Source: Arthrobacter sp. AFG7.2 (GTDB lineage: Bacteria; Actinomycetota; Actinomycetes; Actinomycetales; Micrococcaceae). From it: 64,000 nt of DNA. This document shows positions 48,797 through 58,318 of the stretch, one piece after another. Positions within the stretch are counted from its first letter, which is position 1, and every line of letters starts with the position of its first letter. Made by a program: the position numbers and the translations under genes. The stretch is taken from NCBI RefSeq assembly GCF_002892835.1, contig NZ_PJMB01000006.1, positions 1 through 64,000 on the forward strand, given 5' to 3'. A model generated the notes under the pieces. That model made no database searches, was not told the origin of the DNA, and saw only the letters and a list, made by a program, of their open reading frames with translations.

Positions 48797-51148
48797 CTAA
48801 ACCGCGGCAGGCTCCAATTCCCCGGCAGTTTCCTCGGCAGCGGCTTCCGCCAGGTGTGGCACGAACCTGACAAACATGGCTTTGAAGCCGGGGGTGTTGG
48901 ATTCCCGTGCGACGTTTTCCTTGTGGACCAGGGCGTTCGCTTCCGGGAAGTACGCGGCTGCGCAGCCCTTTGCCGTCGGGTAGGCCACCAGGCGGAACTT
49001 GTCCGCTGTCCGGTCGTGGCCGCGGAAGGTGCTGACCACGTCCACCAGGTCCCTGTCCTTGAAGCCCAGTTCGGCCAGGTCTTCCGGATGGATCAGGATC
49101 ACCCTCCGGCCGCCGGAGATGCCCCGGTAACGGTCGTCCAGGCCGTAGAAGGTGGTGTTGTACTGATCATGGCTGCGGATGGTCTGCAGCACCAGGTGCC
49201 CGTCGGGCGGGGTGAGGTACTCCAGCGGACTGACGGTGAACCGGCCGCGGCCGATGTCCGTGGCGAACGAGCGGGTGTCCCTGGGCGGGTTAGGCAGAAC
49301 GAACCCGTTCTTGGTCCGGACCCGGGCGTTAAAGTCCTCGAAGCCGGGCAGGACGCGTTCGATGTGGTCCCGGATCACGTCGTAGTCCTCGGCCATGGCC
49401 TTCCAATCCACCGAGTGATCCGGGCCGAAGGTCGCCTCGGCCATCCGGGCCACAATCACGGGTTCGGCCAGCAGGTGCTCCGAGACCGGCGCCAGCCGGC
49501 CCTGGGTGGAGTGGACCACGGACATGGAGTCCTCCACGGAGAGGAACTGGGCGCCCTTGGGGTGCTTGTCGTCCTTGTCCGTCCGGCCCAGCGTGGGCAG
49601 GATCAGCGAGGTGCGCCCGTGCACCACATGGGAGCGGTTGGGTTTGGTGGAGATGTGGACTGTCAGGCCGATCCGCTGCATCCCGGCTTCGAGGGTTTCG
49701 GTGTCTGAGCAGGCGAGCGAGAAATTGCCGCCCATGGACACGAACACGTCCACCTCGTCGCGTTCGAAAGCTTCCATTGCTTCGACGGCGTCGTACCCGT
49801 GGTGGCGCGGGGACGTGATGCGGAACTCGGTATCGAGGGCGTCGAGGAGCCATTCCTTCGGTTTTTCCCAAATGCCCATGGTCCGGTCTCCCTGGACGTT
49901 GGAGTGCCCGCGGACCGGGCAGGCACCGGCGCCGGGCTTGCCGAAGTTCCCCTGAAGCAGCAGGACGTTGACCATTTCCTTGATGGTGTCCACCGAGTGC
50001 GGCTGCTGGGTCACGCCCAGGGCCCAGCAGAAGATGGTGGCCTTGGACTTGATCAGCATCCCGGCCACGGTCTCAATCTGTTCCCGGGACAACCCGGTGG
50101 CCTTCTCCGTCTCGGCCCAATCCAGCTCCTTGCGGGCGTCGCAGTACGCTTCGAACCCATCGGTTTGGGCAGCGATGAAGGAATGGTCGACGACGGTCCC
50201 CGGGTTCCGCTCCTCCTCCGCCAAGAGCAAGTGGCCGAGGGCCTGGAACAGGGCCAGGTCACCGCCCACCTTGATCTGCAGGTATTCATCGGCCAGCGGC
50301 GTACCTCCGCCCACGACGCCGGAGACTGTCTGCGGATCCTTGAAGTTGAAGAGACCGGCCTCTGGCAGCGGGTTGACCGCCACCACTTTCCCGCCCTTGT
50401 CCTTGCACTCCTTCAGCGCGGACAGCATCCGCGGGTGGTTGGTGCCGGGGTTCTGTCCCACCACAAAAATCAGTTCCGAATCGTGGATGTCATCCAGGGA
50501 CACGGTGCCCTTGCCGATCCCGATCGTGGGATTCAGGGCCGAGCCGGAGGACTCATGGCACATGTTGGAACAGTCCGGCAGGTTGTTGGTGCCGATGGCC
50601 CGGGCGAACAGCTGGTACATAAAGGCTGTCTCGTTCGCGGTCCGGCCGGAGGTGTAGAAAACGCAGCGGTCAGCCGTAGTGGCCCGGAGGTGTTCGCCGA
50701 TCAGCTCGAACGCCTCGGCCCAGGAGATCGGCGAATAGTGGGTTTCGCCTTCGCGGATCACCACGGGTTCGCTCAGCCGGCCCTGGTTGCCCAGCCAGTA
50801 CTCCGTCTTCGTCGAAAGCTCCGCGATGGAGTGCTTGGCCCAGAACTCCGCTCCGACCGTGCGGAGGGTGTTCTCCTCGGCCACCGCCTTGGCGCCGTTT
50901 TCGCAGAACTCAGCAACCTTGCGCTTCTTGTCCGACTCCGGCCAGGCGCAGCCAGGACAATCGAAACCGCCGCGCTGGTTCAGCCGGAGCAGCGTGTGTG
51001 CCGTGCGGGCCACCCCGGCCTGGGCCACTGCACGTTCAAGGGCAACCATGACTGCCTTGACCCCGGCAGCCTCGGTCTTGGGCTTGTGGACTTCAAGATC
51101 GTCCTCGTTGATATCCGCGACGGGGGCGGGCTGCTTACCGAACTTCAT
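48797..51148 (-). CDS. FdhF/YdeP-type molybdopterin oxidoreductase
   Basis: The protein is 783 aa. A CxxC pair (C64, C67 in GFDCPGCAWPE) is of the YdeP kind, and C197 in MCHESSGSAL sits where formate dehydrogenases place the molybdenum-binding Cys or Sec. Many segments are typical of MGD enzymes (VVGQNPGTNHPRML, GACPVRGHSNVQGDR). The reaction is probably formate or a related oxidation, but YdeP-type proteins are poorly characterised, and no fdhD or small subunit is nearby. The ATG at 51148 has AAGGAAG upstream. It lies downstream of the formaldehyde genes. Confidence 0.88.
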   Translation of the reverse strand: MKFGKQPAPVADINEDDLEVHKPKTEAAGVKAVMVALERAVAQAGVARTAHTLLRLNQRGGFDCPGCAWPESDKKRKVAEFCENGAKAVAEENTLRTVGAEFWAKHSIAELSTKTEYWLGNQGRLSEPVVIREGETHYSPISWAEAFELIGEHLRATTADRCVFYTSGRTANETAFMYQLFARAIGTNNLPDCSNMCHESSGSALNPTIGIGKGTVSLDDIHDSELIFVVGQNPGTNHPRMLSALKECKDKGGKVVAVNPLPEAGLFNFKDPQTVSGVVGGGTPLADEYLQIKVGGDLALFQALGHLLLAEEERNPGTVVDHSFIAAQTDGFEAYCDARKELDWAETEKATGLSREQIETVAGMLIKSKATIFCWALGVTQQPHSVDTIKEMVNVLLLQGNFGKPGAGACPVRGHSNVQGDRTMGIWEKPKEWLLDALDTEFRITSPRHHGYDAVEAMEAFERDEVDVFVSMGGNFSLACSDTETLEAGMQRIGLTVHISTKPNRSHVVHGRTSLILPTLGRTDKDDKHPKGAQFLSVEDSMSVVHSTQGRLAPVSEHLLAEPVIVARMAEATFGPDHSVDWKAMAEDYDVIRDHIERVLPGFEDFNARVRTKNGFVLPNPPRDTRSFATDIGRGRFTVSPLEYLTPPDGHLVLQTIRSHDQYNTTFYGLDDRYRGISGGRRVILIHPEDLAELGFKDRDLVDVVSTFRGHDRTADKFRLVAYPTAKGCAAAYFPEANALVHKENVARESNTPGFKAMFVRFVPHLAEAAAEETAGELEPAAV

Positions 51149-51195
51149 TGTTCCAACTTCCTTACCGGCATACGCCGTTCTTTCCATGACCAGCA

Positions 51196-51225
51196 AAGGC
51201 GTGCCGGGTTCTACCGGCACGCCTT
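51196..51225 (-). terminator. Hairpin between the MBL gene and the FdhF-like gene
   Basis: AAGGCGTGCCGG and CCGGCACGCCTT form a perfect 12-bp stem with a 6-base loop after the MBL stop. The T-run is short, so partial readthrough into the FdhF-like gene is possible. Confidence 0.6.
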
Positions 51226-51241
51226 CGTTGCTAAATCCCCG

Positions 51242-51862
51242 CTACTGGGCCACCTTCGCCAGGGTTTCCTGCTCGGCCCCGATGGTGGTGTTGTCGCCGT
51301 GGCCGGTGCGGACCACGGTTTCAGCGGGGAGGGTGAGCAGCCGTTCCCGGATGGAGGCCAGGATGGTGGGGTAGTCGCTGTAGGAACGCCCCGTTGCACC
51401 CGGACCACCGTTGAAGAGCGTGTCTCCCGTGAAGACGGTGCCTTCACTCTCGAGGTAGAAGCAGGTGGAACCGGGGGAATGCCCGGGCGTGTGGATTGCC
51501 TTGAAGGTTGCTCCAGCCACCTGGAACTCGTCCCCGTCCTTGTGCTCCCGGTCCGGTTTTGAATCCGGGTAGACCTGCTCCCAGAGGACCTGGTCCTCCG
51601 GGTTCAAGTAGATGGGCGCACCCACGGCTTCCGAGACCTCCCGGGCTGCGCCGATGTGGTCATTATGTGCATGGGTCAGAAGGATGGCCAGGACCTTCCG
51701 GCCCTGCACCTCACTGATGATCGCGGCCGCGTCATGCGGCGAGTCGATGATGACGCACTCGTCGTCGTTTCCCACGATCCAGACGTTGTTGTCCACATCC
51801 CAGGTGCCGCCGTCGAGCGAAAAGGTGCCGGACGTGACCAGGTTGTCGATCCGGACTGCCAT
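51242..51862 (-). CDS. MBL-fold hydrolase (likely S-formylmycothiol or related thioester hydrolase)
   Basis: The protein is 206 aa. The metal motif HAHNDH is at 64-69, with H128 and D147 (TGDTLF) in place, the glyoxalase II-type set. The gene overlaps the mycothiol-dependent dehydrogenase stop by one base (TGATG). Such neighbours are thought to hydrolyse S-formylmycothiol to formate and mycothiol, but this is inferred from position. Other thioesterase or lactonase roles are possible. Confidence 0.88.
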   Translation of the reverse strand: MAVRIDNLVTSGTFSLDGGTWDVDNNVWIVGNDDECVIIDSPHDAAAIISEVQGRKVLAILLTHAHNDHIGAAREVSEAVGAPIYLNPEDQVLWEQVYPDSKPDREHKDGDEFQVAGATFKAIHTPGHSPGSTCFYLESEGTVFTGDTLFNGGPGATGRSYSDYPTILASIRERLLTLPAETVVRTGHGDNTTIGAEQETLAKVAQ

Positions 51863-52947
51863 CAGAGCTCCACCACCGAACGCAGGACCTTGCCCTCGTG
51901 CATCTTGTCGAACGCTTCTTCCACCTGGTCAATGGTGATCCGCTCCGAGACGAAGGCGTCCAGGTCCAGGTTGCCCTGCTTGTAGTGCGACACCAGCATC
52001 GGGAAGTCGCGCGAGGGCAGGCAGTCGCCGTACCAGGAGGACTTCAGGGAGCCGCCCCGGCCAAAGACGTCGAGCAGGGGCAGTTCAAGCGTCATCTGGG
52101 GAGTCGGGACGCCCACCAGGACCACCCGTCCGGCGAGGTCGCGGGCGTAGAACGCCTGCTTGTACGTCTCAGGGCGGCCGACGGCGTCAATCACCACGTC
52201 CGCTCCGTTGCCGTTGGTGAGGGCGCGGATAGCCTCGACGGCATCTTCCTTGCTGGAGTCGATGCCGTGCGTGGCCCCCAGGGACTTGGCCATCTCCACC
52301 TTGTTTGCGTCGATGTCCACGGCGATGATCGTGGTGGCGCCGGCCAGCTTGGCGCCGGCGATTGCGGCGATGCCCACGCCGCCGCAGCCGATAACCGCTA
52401 CGGACTCGCCGCGCTTGACCTCACCGGTGTTGATCGCGGCACCGATGCCTGCCATCACGCCGCAGCCCAGCAGGCCGACGGCGGCAGCATCGGCTTCGGG
52501 ATCCACCTTGGTGCACTGGCCCGCCGCCACCAGGGTCTTCTCAGCGAAGGCGCCGATGCCGAGGGCAGGGGAGAGTTCCGTACCGTCTTCAAGGGTCATC
52601 TTTTGCGTCGCGTTGGCTGTGTTAAAGCAGTATTGCGGCTGGCCTTTCGCGCAGGCGCGGCACTCGCCGCACACGGCACGCCAGTTCAGGATCACCCGGT
52701 CCCCGGGTGCGACGGAGGTGACATCGTCGCCCACGGCACTGACAACACCGGTGGCTTCATGGCCCAGCAGGAAGGGGAATTCATCATTGATAGCACCCTG
52801 TTTGTAGTGCAGGTCCGTGTGGCAGACGCCGCAGGTGAGGATGTCCACCAGTGCTTCGCCGGGGCCCGGCTCCGGCACCAGGATGGTCTCCACCGACACC
52901 GGCGCGTTCTTTTCCTTGACAACCACTGCCTTGACTTTGTGAACCAT
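51862..52947 (-). CDS. S-(hydroxymethyl)mycothiol dehydrogenase (formaldehyde dehydrogenase)
   Basis: The protein is 361 aa, the usual length. The catalytic zinc C42 and H63 ([14 protein letters not shown]) and the structural-zinc quartet C93, C96, C99 and C107 are present. It oxidises the mycothiol-formaldehyde adduct to S-formylmycothiol with NAD+ and also belongs to the S-nitrosomycothiol reductase group. The ATG at 52947 is the family start; a longer frame runs upstream without a coding look. It handles formaldehyde released by GbcAB and by sarcosine oxidase in the absence of THF. Confidence 0.93.
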   Translation of the reverse strand: MVHKVKAVVVKEKNAPVSVETILVPEPGPGEALVDILTCGVCHTDLHYKQGAINDEFPFLLGHEATGVVSAVGDDVTSVAPGDRVILNWRAVCGECRACAKGQPQYCFNTANATQKMTLEDGTELSPALGIGAFAEKTLVAAGQCTKVDPEADAAAVGLLGCGVMAGIGAAINTGEVKRGESVAVIGCGGVGIAAIAGAKLAGATTIIAVDIDANKVEMAKSLGATHGIDSSKEDAVEAIRALTNGNGADVVIDAVGRPETYKQAFYARDLAGRVVLVGVPTPQMTLELPLLDVFGRGGSLKSSWYGDCLPSRDFPMLVSHYKQGNLDLDAFVSERITIDQVEEAFDKMHEGKVLRSVVEL

Positions 52948-53033
52948 GTTCCTGTGTTCCTTTCGTTGGCCGGATGAGGATCCCCGCCCGACTAGCAAGT
53001 CTAGAAGCTGCACCGGCTTCGGGCCGCTACCCA

Positions 53034-53061
53034 AAGGGACAGGTAAGGGACGCGAAGGGGT
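53034..53061. repeat. Three near-identical direct repeats upstream of the formaldehyde dehydrogenase
   Basis: AAGGGAC at 53034 and 53045, then AAGGGGT at 53055, spaced about one helical turn. They lie 87-114 bases upstream of the dehydrogenase start, so may be a regulator site. The remainder of 52948-53346 shows no gene and no clear structure. Confidence 0.4.
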
Positions 53062-53346
53062 AGTTTCGGCCCCCTGGAGAACGTTCGGCTTCCGATCCAC
53101 CATTGCGCATTACACAACGCGACGCGCCATGCGCTTACTCGAAAATATCCCAGCGGTGCCGCCGGCTGTCAATAGGGCGTTCACGGTGCCGGCATCCGCG
53201 GTGGCAGCCGCCCCTACCTGCAGCCCATTTCAGAGCAACTCTAGTTCACCTGCTGCAACGCTGCGTAGGTCCCTGCCTTCATGACCATGGACACGGCCGT
53301 GGCGCACTATTTCCCCCCGCGCCAGAGTTTTCTTTTCGAGGAGCCA

Positions 53347-53403
53347 TTGACTGTGCTCCCCGTCACGCTTAGTCTGGTGCAACAGCGTTGCGCTGAATGC
53401 AAC
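53347..53403 (+). promoter_or_regulatory. Promoter and operator of the MHS transporter/creatinase unit
   Basis: TTGACT (53347-53352) and TAGTCT (53370-53375) with a 17-base spacer form a good promoter. Just after it lie three half-sites: GCAAC (53379), GTTGC (53387) and GCAAC (53399); the first pair is an inverted repeat. This could be the binding site for the IclR regulator at 56225. Confidence 0.55.
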
Positions 53404-53423
53404 CACAAACCTTTGGTGGATAC

Positions 53424-54821
53424 ATGAGTAACGAAACTTCCTCTCCTGCCCGTGAGCGGGGCATGGGTGCGCAGGGGAACGGCGCCGATCCCCGCAACAG
53501 CACCACGGGCAGTGCGATGAGTGGCTCCGCACCTGCTGACAACGCAGTCAGCAAGGAAACGCGGCGCCGGGTCATTGCCGCCAGCTTCATCGGCAACTTT
53601 GTTGAATGGTTCGACTACGCCGTTTACGGCTACCTTGCCGTCACCATCGCAACAGTCTTCTTCCCCGAATCCGATCCGCAGACCGGGCTCCTGCTGACCT
53701 TCGCACTGTTTGCGATTTCCTTCCTGGTGCGTCCGCTCGGCGGGTTCGTCTGGGGCCACATTGGCGACAAGGTGGGCCGGCGGACGGCCCTCTCCCTGTC
53801 CATCCTGATCATGTCCGGAGCAACCTTCTGCATAGCGCTGATCCCGGGCTACGACACAATCGGCATCTGGGCGCCCGTCCTGCTCCTGATCATCAGGGTG
53901 GTTCAGGGTTTCTCTGCTTCCGGCGAGTACGCGGGAGCATCCGCCTTCCTGGTGGAGTATGCCCCCGCCAACCGGCGGGGACTGTATGCCGCCGTCGTTC
54001 CCGCCAGCACCGCCGCCGGCCTGCTCCTCGGTTCGCTGATCGCCGGCCTGCTGACCACCCTGCTCGCGGCCGAAGCGATGCAGAGCTGGGGCTGGCGGCT
54101 GCCGTTCCTGCTCGCAGCCCCGATGGGCCTGATCGGCCGGTACATCCGGACCAAGCTCGAGGACACTCCCGTGTTCCGTGAACTGGCGGCCGAAGACCAC
54201 AAAGACAAGGCGCCCGTCTCCAGCCTCTTCCGCAACCACTGGCGGCAGCTGCTGCAGGCCGTCGGAGCCGTGCTGCTCAACGCCGTCGGCTTCTACGTGA
54301 TCCTCAGCTACATGCCCACGTATCTGTCCTCCGAGCTGGGCCTCGGGGAAACCGAGTCCTTCCTCGCCACCACCGTCGCGCTGACGACGTACATCGGATT
54401 CATCTTCCTGACGGGCATGCTCTCGGACCGGTATGGACGCAAGAAGGTGCTGATCAGCGCATCGGTCGCCTTCATTGTCCTCACCGTGCCCGCGTTCGCT
54501 CTGCTGGGAACGGGCAACTTCCTTGTGATCGTCCTGGTCCAGATCCTGCTGGGCGCCATGCTCACCCTGAATGACGGTACGCTCCCCAGCTTCCTGGCTG
54601 AAATGTTCCCCACCCGCGTCCGTTACAGCGGCTTTGCCGTCAGCTTCAACCTCTCCAACGCCCTGTTCGGCGGCACCGCCCCCTTCATGGCAACACTCCT
54701 CATCGCTGCCACTGCAAGCGACCTGGCGCCCGCCTGGTACCTCGTCGCTGCCGCCGTCGTCTCCCTGATCGCTGTGGCCCTCTCCAGGGAAACCTGCAAA
54801 GAGCCACTGCGCCACGAATAG
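53424..54821 (+). CDS. MFS transporter, MHS family (ProP-like)
   Basis: The protein is 465 aa from the ATG at 53424; an ATG at 53397 is an alternative start. It has twelve helices after a ~45-residue polar N-terminus. Family features include ASFIGNFVEWFDYAVYG and GDKVGRRTAL. MHS transporters import compatible solutes, organic acids or betaines with H+. It is directly followed by creatinase, so creatine or a related guanidino compound is the likely substrate (inference). Confidence 0.88.
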   Translation: MSNETSSPARERGMGAQGNGADPRNSTTGSAMSGSAPADNAVSKETRRRVIAASFIGNFVEWFDYAVYGYLAVTIATVFFPESDPQTGLLLTFALFAISFLVRPLGGFVWGHIGDKVGRRTALSLSILIMSGATFCIALIPGYDTIGIWAPVLLLIIRVVQGFSASGEYAGASAFLVEYAPANRRGLYAAVVPASTAAGLLLGSLIAGLLTTLLAAEAMQSWGWRLPFLLAAPMGLIGRYIRTKLEDTPVFRELAAEDHKDKAPVSSLFRNHWRQLLQAVGAVLLNAVGFYVILSYMPTYLSSELGLGETESFLATTVALTTYIGFIFLTGMLSDRYGRKKVLISASVAFIVLTVPAFALLGTGNFLVIVLVQILLGAMLTLNDGTLPSFLAEMFPTRVRYSGFAVSFNLSNALFGGTAPFMATLLIAATASDLAPAWYLVAAAVVSLIAVALSRETCKEPLRHE

Positions 54822-54889
54822 CTTCCCTCCCAACCAACCGCACCACGCCAACCGCACCAAGAAATGCACGAGAGAAAGGCATCGTTACG

Positions 54890-56143
54890 ATGACCATCAC
54901 CACCGAGAACGCCACCACCGTCGCCGAACTCGAGCGCACCAAGATCCTCAAGAACGGCGAGAAAGTCAGCCTCACGTTCTCTGACACCGAGTTCGAGCGC
55001 CGCCTCGCCGGCCTGCGCCGCATCATGGCTGAGAAGGACCTGGACGCCGTTGTCCTCACCAGCTACCACTCCATCAAGTACTACTCCGACTTCCTGTTCA
55101 CCACCTTCGGCCGCTCCTACGGCATGGTGGTCACCAAGGATGACACCGTCACCGTCACCGCCAATATCGACGCCGGAATGCCTTGGCGCCGCAGCTACGG
55201 CGACAACATCGTCTACACCGACTGGCGCCGGGACAACTACATCTTCGCCATCCAGGAAGTCCTGCGGACCCGCGGCATCAGCCCGCGCCGCCTCGGGGTT
55301 GAGGACGACTCGCTGCCGCTCGACAACCGCAACAAGATCCAGGCCGCTTTCCCGTCGGCCACGCTGGTGGACGTGGCCCAGGCTGCGATGCGCCAGCGCA
55401 TGATCAAGTCCGCCGAGGAGATCGAGGTGATCAAGCACGGCGCCCGCATCGGCGACCTGGGCGGCGAAGCCATCCGCAACGCCATTACCGCAGGCATCAC
55501 CGAGTACGAGGTTGCCCTGATCGGCACCGAGGCCATGGTCCACGAGATCGCCAGGACGTTCCCCGATTCCGAGATCCGCGACACCTGGGTGTGGTTCCAG
55601 TCCGGGATCAACACGGACGGCGCCCACAACTGGGCCACCACCCGCAAGATCCAGGAACACGACATCCTGTCCCTGAACTGCTTCCCCATGACCTCGGGCT
55701 ACTACACAGCGCTTGAGCGGACCCTGTTCTTTGGCGAACCGGATGCCCGTTCGCTTGAGCTGTGGAACATCAACGTTGAGGTGCACAAGCGCGGTCTTGA
55801 ACTCATCAGGCCCGGTGCCGTCTGCAAGGACATCGCCGCGGAACTCAACGAGATCTACGTCGGCCATGGCCTCCTGGCCAACCGCACCTTCGGCTACGGC
55901 CACTCCTTCGGCGTCCTGAGCCACTACTACGGCCGCGAAGCCGGGCTGGAACTCCGTGAGGACATCGACACGGTGCTCGAGCCGGGCATGGTGGTCTCCA
56001 TGGAACCGATGGTCACCGTCCTCGACGGCCAGCCGGGCGCCGGCGGCTACCGTGAGCACGACATCCTGGTGGTGGGCGAAGACGGCGCGGAGAACATCAC
56101 CAAGTTCCCGTTCGGGCCCGAATACAACATCATCGGCGCCTGA
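54890..56143 (+). CDS. Creatinase (creatine amidinohydrolase)
   Basis: The protein is 417 aa of the M24 pita-bread fold. The residues of Pseudomonas putida creatinase are conserved with a uniform 14-residue shift: H246 (TDGAHN; H232 in P. putida), E276 (ALERTL; E262) and E372 (SMEPM; E358). As in creatinase, but unlike aminopeptidases, the metal ligand set is incomplete. It hydrolyses creatine to sarcosine and urea. The first 20 residues are an extension over the P. putida protein. It follows the MHS transporter by 68 bases. Sarcosine then enters the SoxBDAG enzyme. Confidence 0.93.
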   Translation: MTITTENATTVAELERTKILKNGEKVSLTFSDTEFERRLAGLRRIMAEKDLDAVVLTSYHSIKYYSDFLFTTFGRSYGMVVTKDDTVTVTANIDAGMPWRRSYGDNIVYTDWRRDNYIFAIQEVLRTRGISPRRLGVEDDSLPLDNRNKIQAAFPSATLVDVAQAAMRQRMIKSAEEIEVIKHGARIGDLGGEAIRNAITAGITEYEVALIGTEAMVHEIARTFPDSEIRDTWVWFQSGINTDGAHNWATTRKIQEHDILSLNCFPMTSGYYTALERTLFFGEPDARSLELWNINVEVHKRGLELIRPGAVCKDIAAELNEIYVGHGLLANRTFGYGHSFGVLSHYYGREAGLELREDIDTVLEPGMVVSMEPMVTVLDGQPGAGGYREHDILVVGEDGAENITKFPFGPEYNIIGA

Positions 56144-56160
56144 TCCAGGCAGGGCCAAAC

Positions 56161-56196
56161 CCGGAAGCGGCGTCATGTCCATGGCGCCGCTTCCGG
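56161..56196. terminator. Hairpin between creatinase and iclR
   Basis: CCGGAAGCGGCG and CGCCGCTTCCGG form a perfect 12-bp stem with a 12-base loop. There is no T-run, so it could attenuate expression of the downstream regulator. Confidence 0.6.
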
Positions 56197-56224
56197 CGGT
56201 ACGTAGGGAATGATGGGTAGCACC

Positions 56225-57034
56225 ATGAGCGCAACAGAACCCGAGACCACAGGCAACGGCGACAGCAAAGGTGCCTCTGTCATCGTCAACGCGATTGCCG
56301 TCCTCCGCACTTTCTCGGCGGACGAGCCGTTGCTGGGCGTCACCGAGATCGCCAACCGGGTGGGATTGCATAAAAGCACAGTGTCCCGGATCCTGGCCAC
56401 CTTTGAGCAGGAACACCTGGTGGAGCGGGACGCTGAAACGCGCCGGTTCCGGCTCGGCCTCGGCCTGATCGCAGTCGCCGGACCCCTGCTGGCAGAACTG
56501 GAGGAACGCCGGGTTGCCTACCCGGTCCTGCGCGAACTGTCGGAGCAGACCGGTGAAACAAGCGCATTGATGGTGTGGAGCGGTGACGAATCCATCTGCG
56601 TGGAGCAGATTGCCAGCCACCACCAGATCAAGCACACCACTCCACTGGGAGCACGTTACAACGACGCGCTCAGTGCCTCGGTGCAGGTTTTCCTGGCCCG
56701 TGAACCGGAAGCCCGCGTCCGGTCCCTCCTCAGCAGCGGTGTCATCAGCTATCCCGGCCTGGACGAATCGGGCCTTGACGCCTACCTGGTCCGGCTCAAG
56801 GACGACGTCCGGCGCGGCTGGGCAGTCAACTACGGGGAAACCTCCATTGATGAAGTGGGCCTCGCGGCGCCCGTTTTTGACCACCGGGGCGAGGCGGTGG
56901 CCGCCGTCCTGATCCCCGCCCCGCGGTTCCGGGTGTCCCAGGACCGGCTGCAGGCCCTGGGGGAATCATGTGCCGCCGCCGCAGGCAAGGTCACTGCGCG
57001 GCTGGGCGGAAGGGTACGCAGGCCCGCCCAGTAG
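56225..57034 (+). CDS. IclR-family regulator of the creatine unit
   Basis: The protein is 269 aa from the ATG at 56225; in-frame ATGs at 56210 and 56213 are alternatives. The HTH (about 35-60, VTEIANRVGLHKSTVSRIL) and the IclR effector domain (about 85-260) are complete. It lies directly downstream of the creatinase hairpin. It may act on the half-sites at 53379-53403. The effector is likely creatine or a breakdown product. Confidence 0.88.
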   Translation: MSATEPETTGNGDSKGASVIVNAIAVLRTFSADEPLLGVTEIANRVGLHKSTVSRILATFEQEHLVERDAETRRFRLGLGLIAVAGPLLAELEERRVAYPVLRELSEQTGETSALMVWSGDESICVEQIASHHQIKHTTPLGARYNDALSASVQVFLAREPEARVRSLLSSGVISYPGLDESGLDAYLVRLKDDVRRGWAVNYGETSIDEVGLAAPVFDHRGEAVAAVLIPAPRFRVSQDRLQALGESCAAAAGKVTARLGGRVRRPAQ

Positions 57035-57043
57035 ACTGTCAGG

Positions 57044-57862
57044 ATGCGGTTGGTAGCGAGCGACATTGACGGAACGATCCTCGGCCACGACGGAAAAATC
57101 AGCAACCGCACCGTTCGTGCCTTCCACGCCTGCCGGGACGCCGGCGTCGAACTGGTTTTTGTGACCGGGCGTCCGCCGCGGTGGCTGCACCCCCTGCAGG
57201 ACCAGTTGGGCCACACCGGCACTGTCATCTGCTCCAACGGCGCCGTTGTCTGGGACCTGGAAGCGGACAAGCTGGTGTCCGCCCGGACGCTGGGCATTGA
57301 TGCGGTTCTGGAAGCCCGCCGCGTCATCAAGCGCCTGCGCCCCGCCGCCCTGTTTGCCGCCGAAACGCTGACAGGATTCCATCTTGAACCCGGCTTCATC
57401 GAAAACGCCTCCAGTGAGCTGCTCTCGGAATTCACCCCGGCACCGCTCGCCGAAACACTGGTGGCGGATGACGCCGTGGTGAAGTTCCTGGCCATCGTCC
57501 GAGAAGGCACTGCCGACCAATTCCTCGCTGAGGTGGCTCCCGCCGTCGAACACCTTGCCTCCGCCACCCATTCCTCACCCGGCGTGTCCATGCTCGAACT
57601 CGCGCTGCCCGGAGTCAACAAGGCCGTCGCCCTGGCTGAATACGCCGCCGCCCTGGGCATCGGTGCCGAGGACGTCGTGGCGTTCGGGGATATGCCCAAC
57701 GACATCGAGATGCTCCGCTGGGCCGGGCACGGCTATGGCATGGCCAGCGGGCATCCGGAAGCGATTCGTGCCGCTGGCCGGCAGGCGCCGCATTTTGACG
57801 ACGACGGCGTGGCCCAGGTCCTGGAGTCACGGCTGGCCTCACTGGGCGTTCAGCTCAGCTGA
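57044..57862 (+). CDS. Cof-type HAD hydrolase
   Basis: The protein is 272 aa. The HAD nucleophile motif is D7-x-D9 (ASDIDGT), followed by VTGRPPRWLHPL and the C-terminal AFGDMPNDIEML motif. It dephosphorylates sugar phosphates or similar. It starts 10 bases after iclR and may be co-transcribed with it, but it has no evident tie to creatine. The substrate is unknown. Confidence 0.9.
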   Translation: MRLVASDIDGTILGHDGKISNRTVRAFHACRDAGVELVFVTGRPPRWLHPLQDQLGHTGTVICSNGAVVWDLEADKLVSARTLGIDAVLEARRVIKRLRPAALFAAETLTGFHLEPGFIENASSELLSEFTPAPLAETLVADDAVVKFLAIVREGTADQFLAEVAPAVEHLASATHSSPGVSMLELALPGVNKAVALAEYAAALGIGAEDVVAFGDMPNDIEMLRWAGHGYGMASGHPEAIRAAGRQAPHFDDDGVAQVLESRLASLGVQLS

Positions 57863-57887
57863 TCCTGGCGAAGGCGGCACCCCGCCA

Positions 57888-57913
57888 CGCGGCATTCCGG
57901 ACGGTATGCCGCG
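57888..57913. terminator. Hairpin after the HAD gene
   Basis: CGCGGCAT and ATGCCGCG form an 8-bp stem with a 10-base loop, 26 bases past the stop. There is no T-run. Confidence 0.4.
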
Positions 57914-58009
57914 CCAATTACACAGCTGGCGCTCACCTGGCGTTCACTTTTGAGCCCTAGCGTGGGACGCGGAGAGCCCAACCTCTCCATTCCGGCTCGA
58001 GGGGTAGCA

Positions 58010-58258
58010 ATGGCAAGAAAAGCGAAGTTTGACACCGCGGAGGCGCCCCTGCGCCAGGCAACACCTGCGCCGCACTGGGAAACGCTGAGGCAAGGTGACC
58101 GGGTCCGGGTCCTCCTCGCTCCGGGTTTCGAGGCCAATGGCCTGGTTGACGCCATCACCGCCGACCACTCTGCCGTATGGATCGATTTCGACGGCGGGCG
58201 CGGCAGGACGCTGCTGCACTGCAGCGACGGGGTGGATATCGTTCCGCGCGAAAGCTGA
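58010..58258 (+). CDS. Small conserved-looking hypothetical protein
   Basis: The protein is 82 aa from the ATG at 58010, with GAGGGG upstream. The C-terminal two-thirds (ETLRQGDRVRVLLAPGFEAN, then VWIDFDGGRGRTLLHCSDG) suggests a small beta-barrel or SH3-like fold. A longer reading to 57950 is unlikely. I do not recognise a named family. It precedes the GDPD gene by 60 bases. Confidence 0.65.
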   Translation: MARKAKFDTAEAPLRQATPAPHWETLRQGDRVRVLLAPGFEANGLVDAITADHSAVWIDFDGGRGRTLLHCSDGVDIVPRES

Positions 58259-58318
58259 CGGGTTGCCCGGGGCTGAAGCCCGCAAACCGGAGCGAACGGA
58301 CGGGAGTACGCTCGAAGC

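Noticed and set aside
54623..56884. 753-aa minus-strand frame opposite creatinase and iclR
   Set aside because: Creatinase residues on the plus strand are perfectly placed, so the antisense frame is a shadow.
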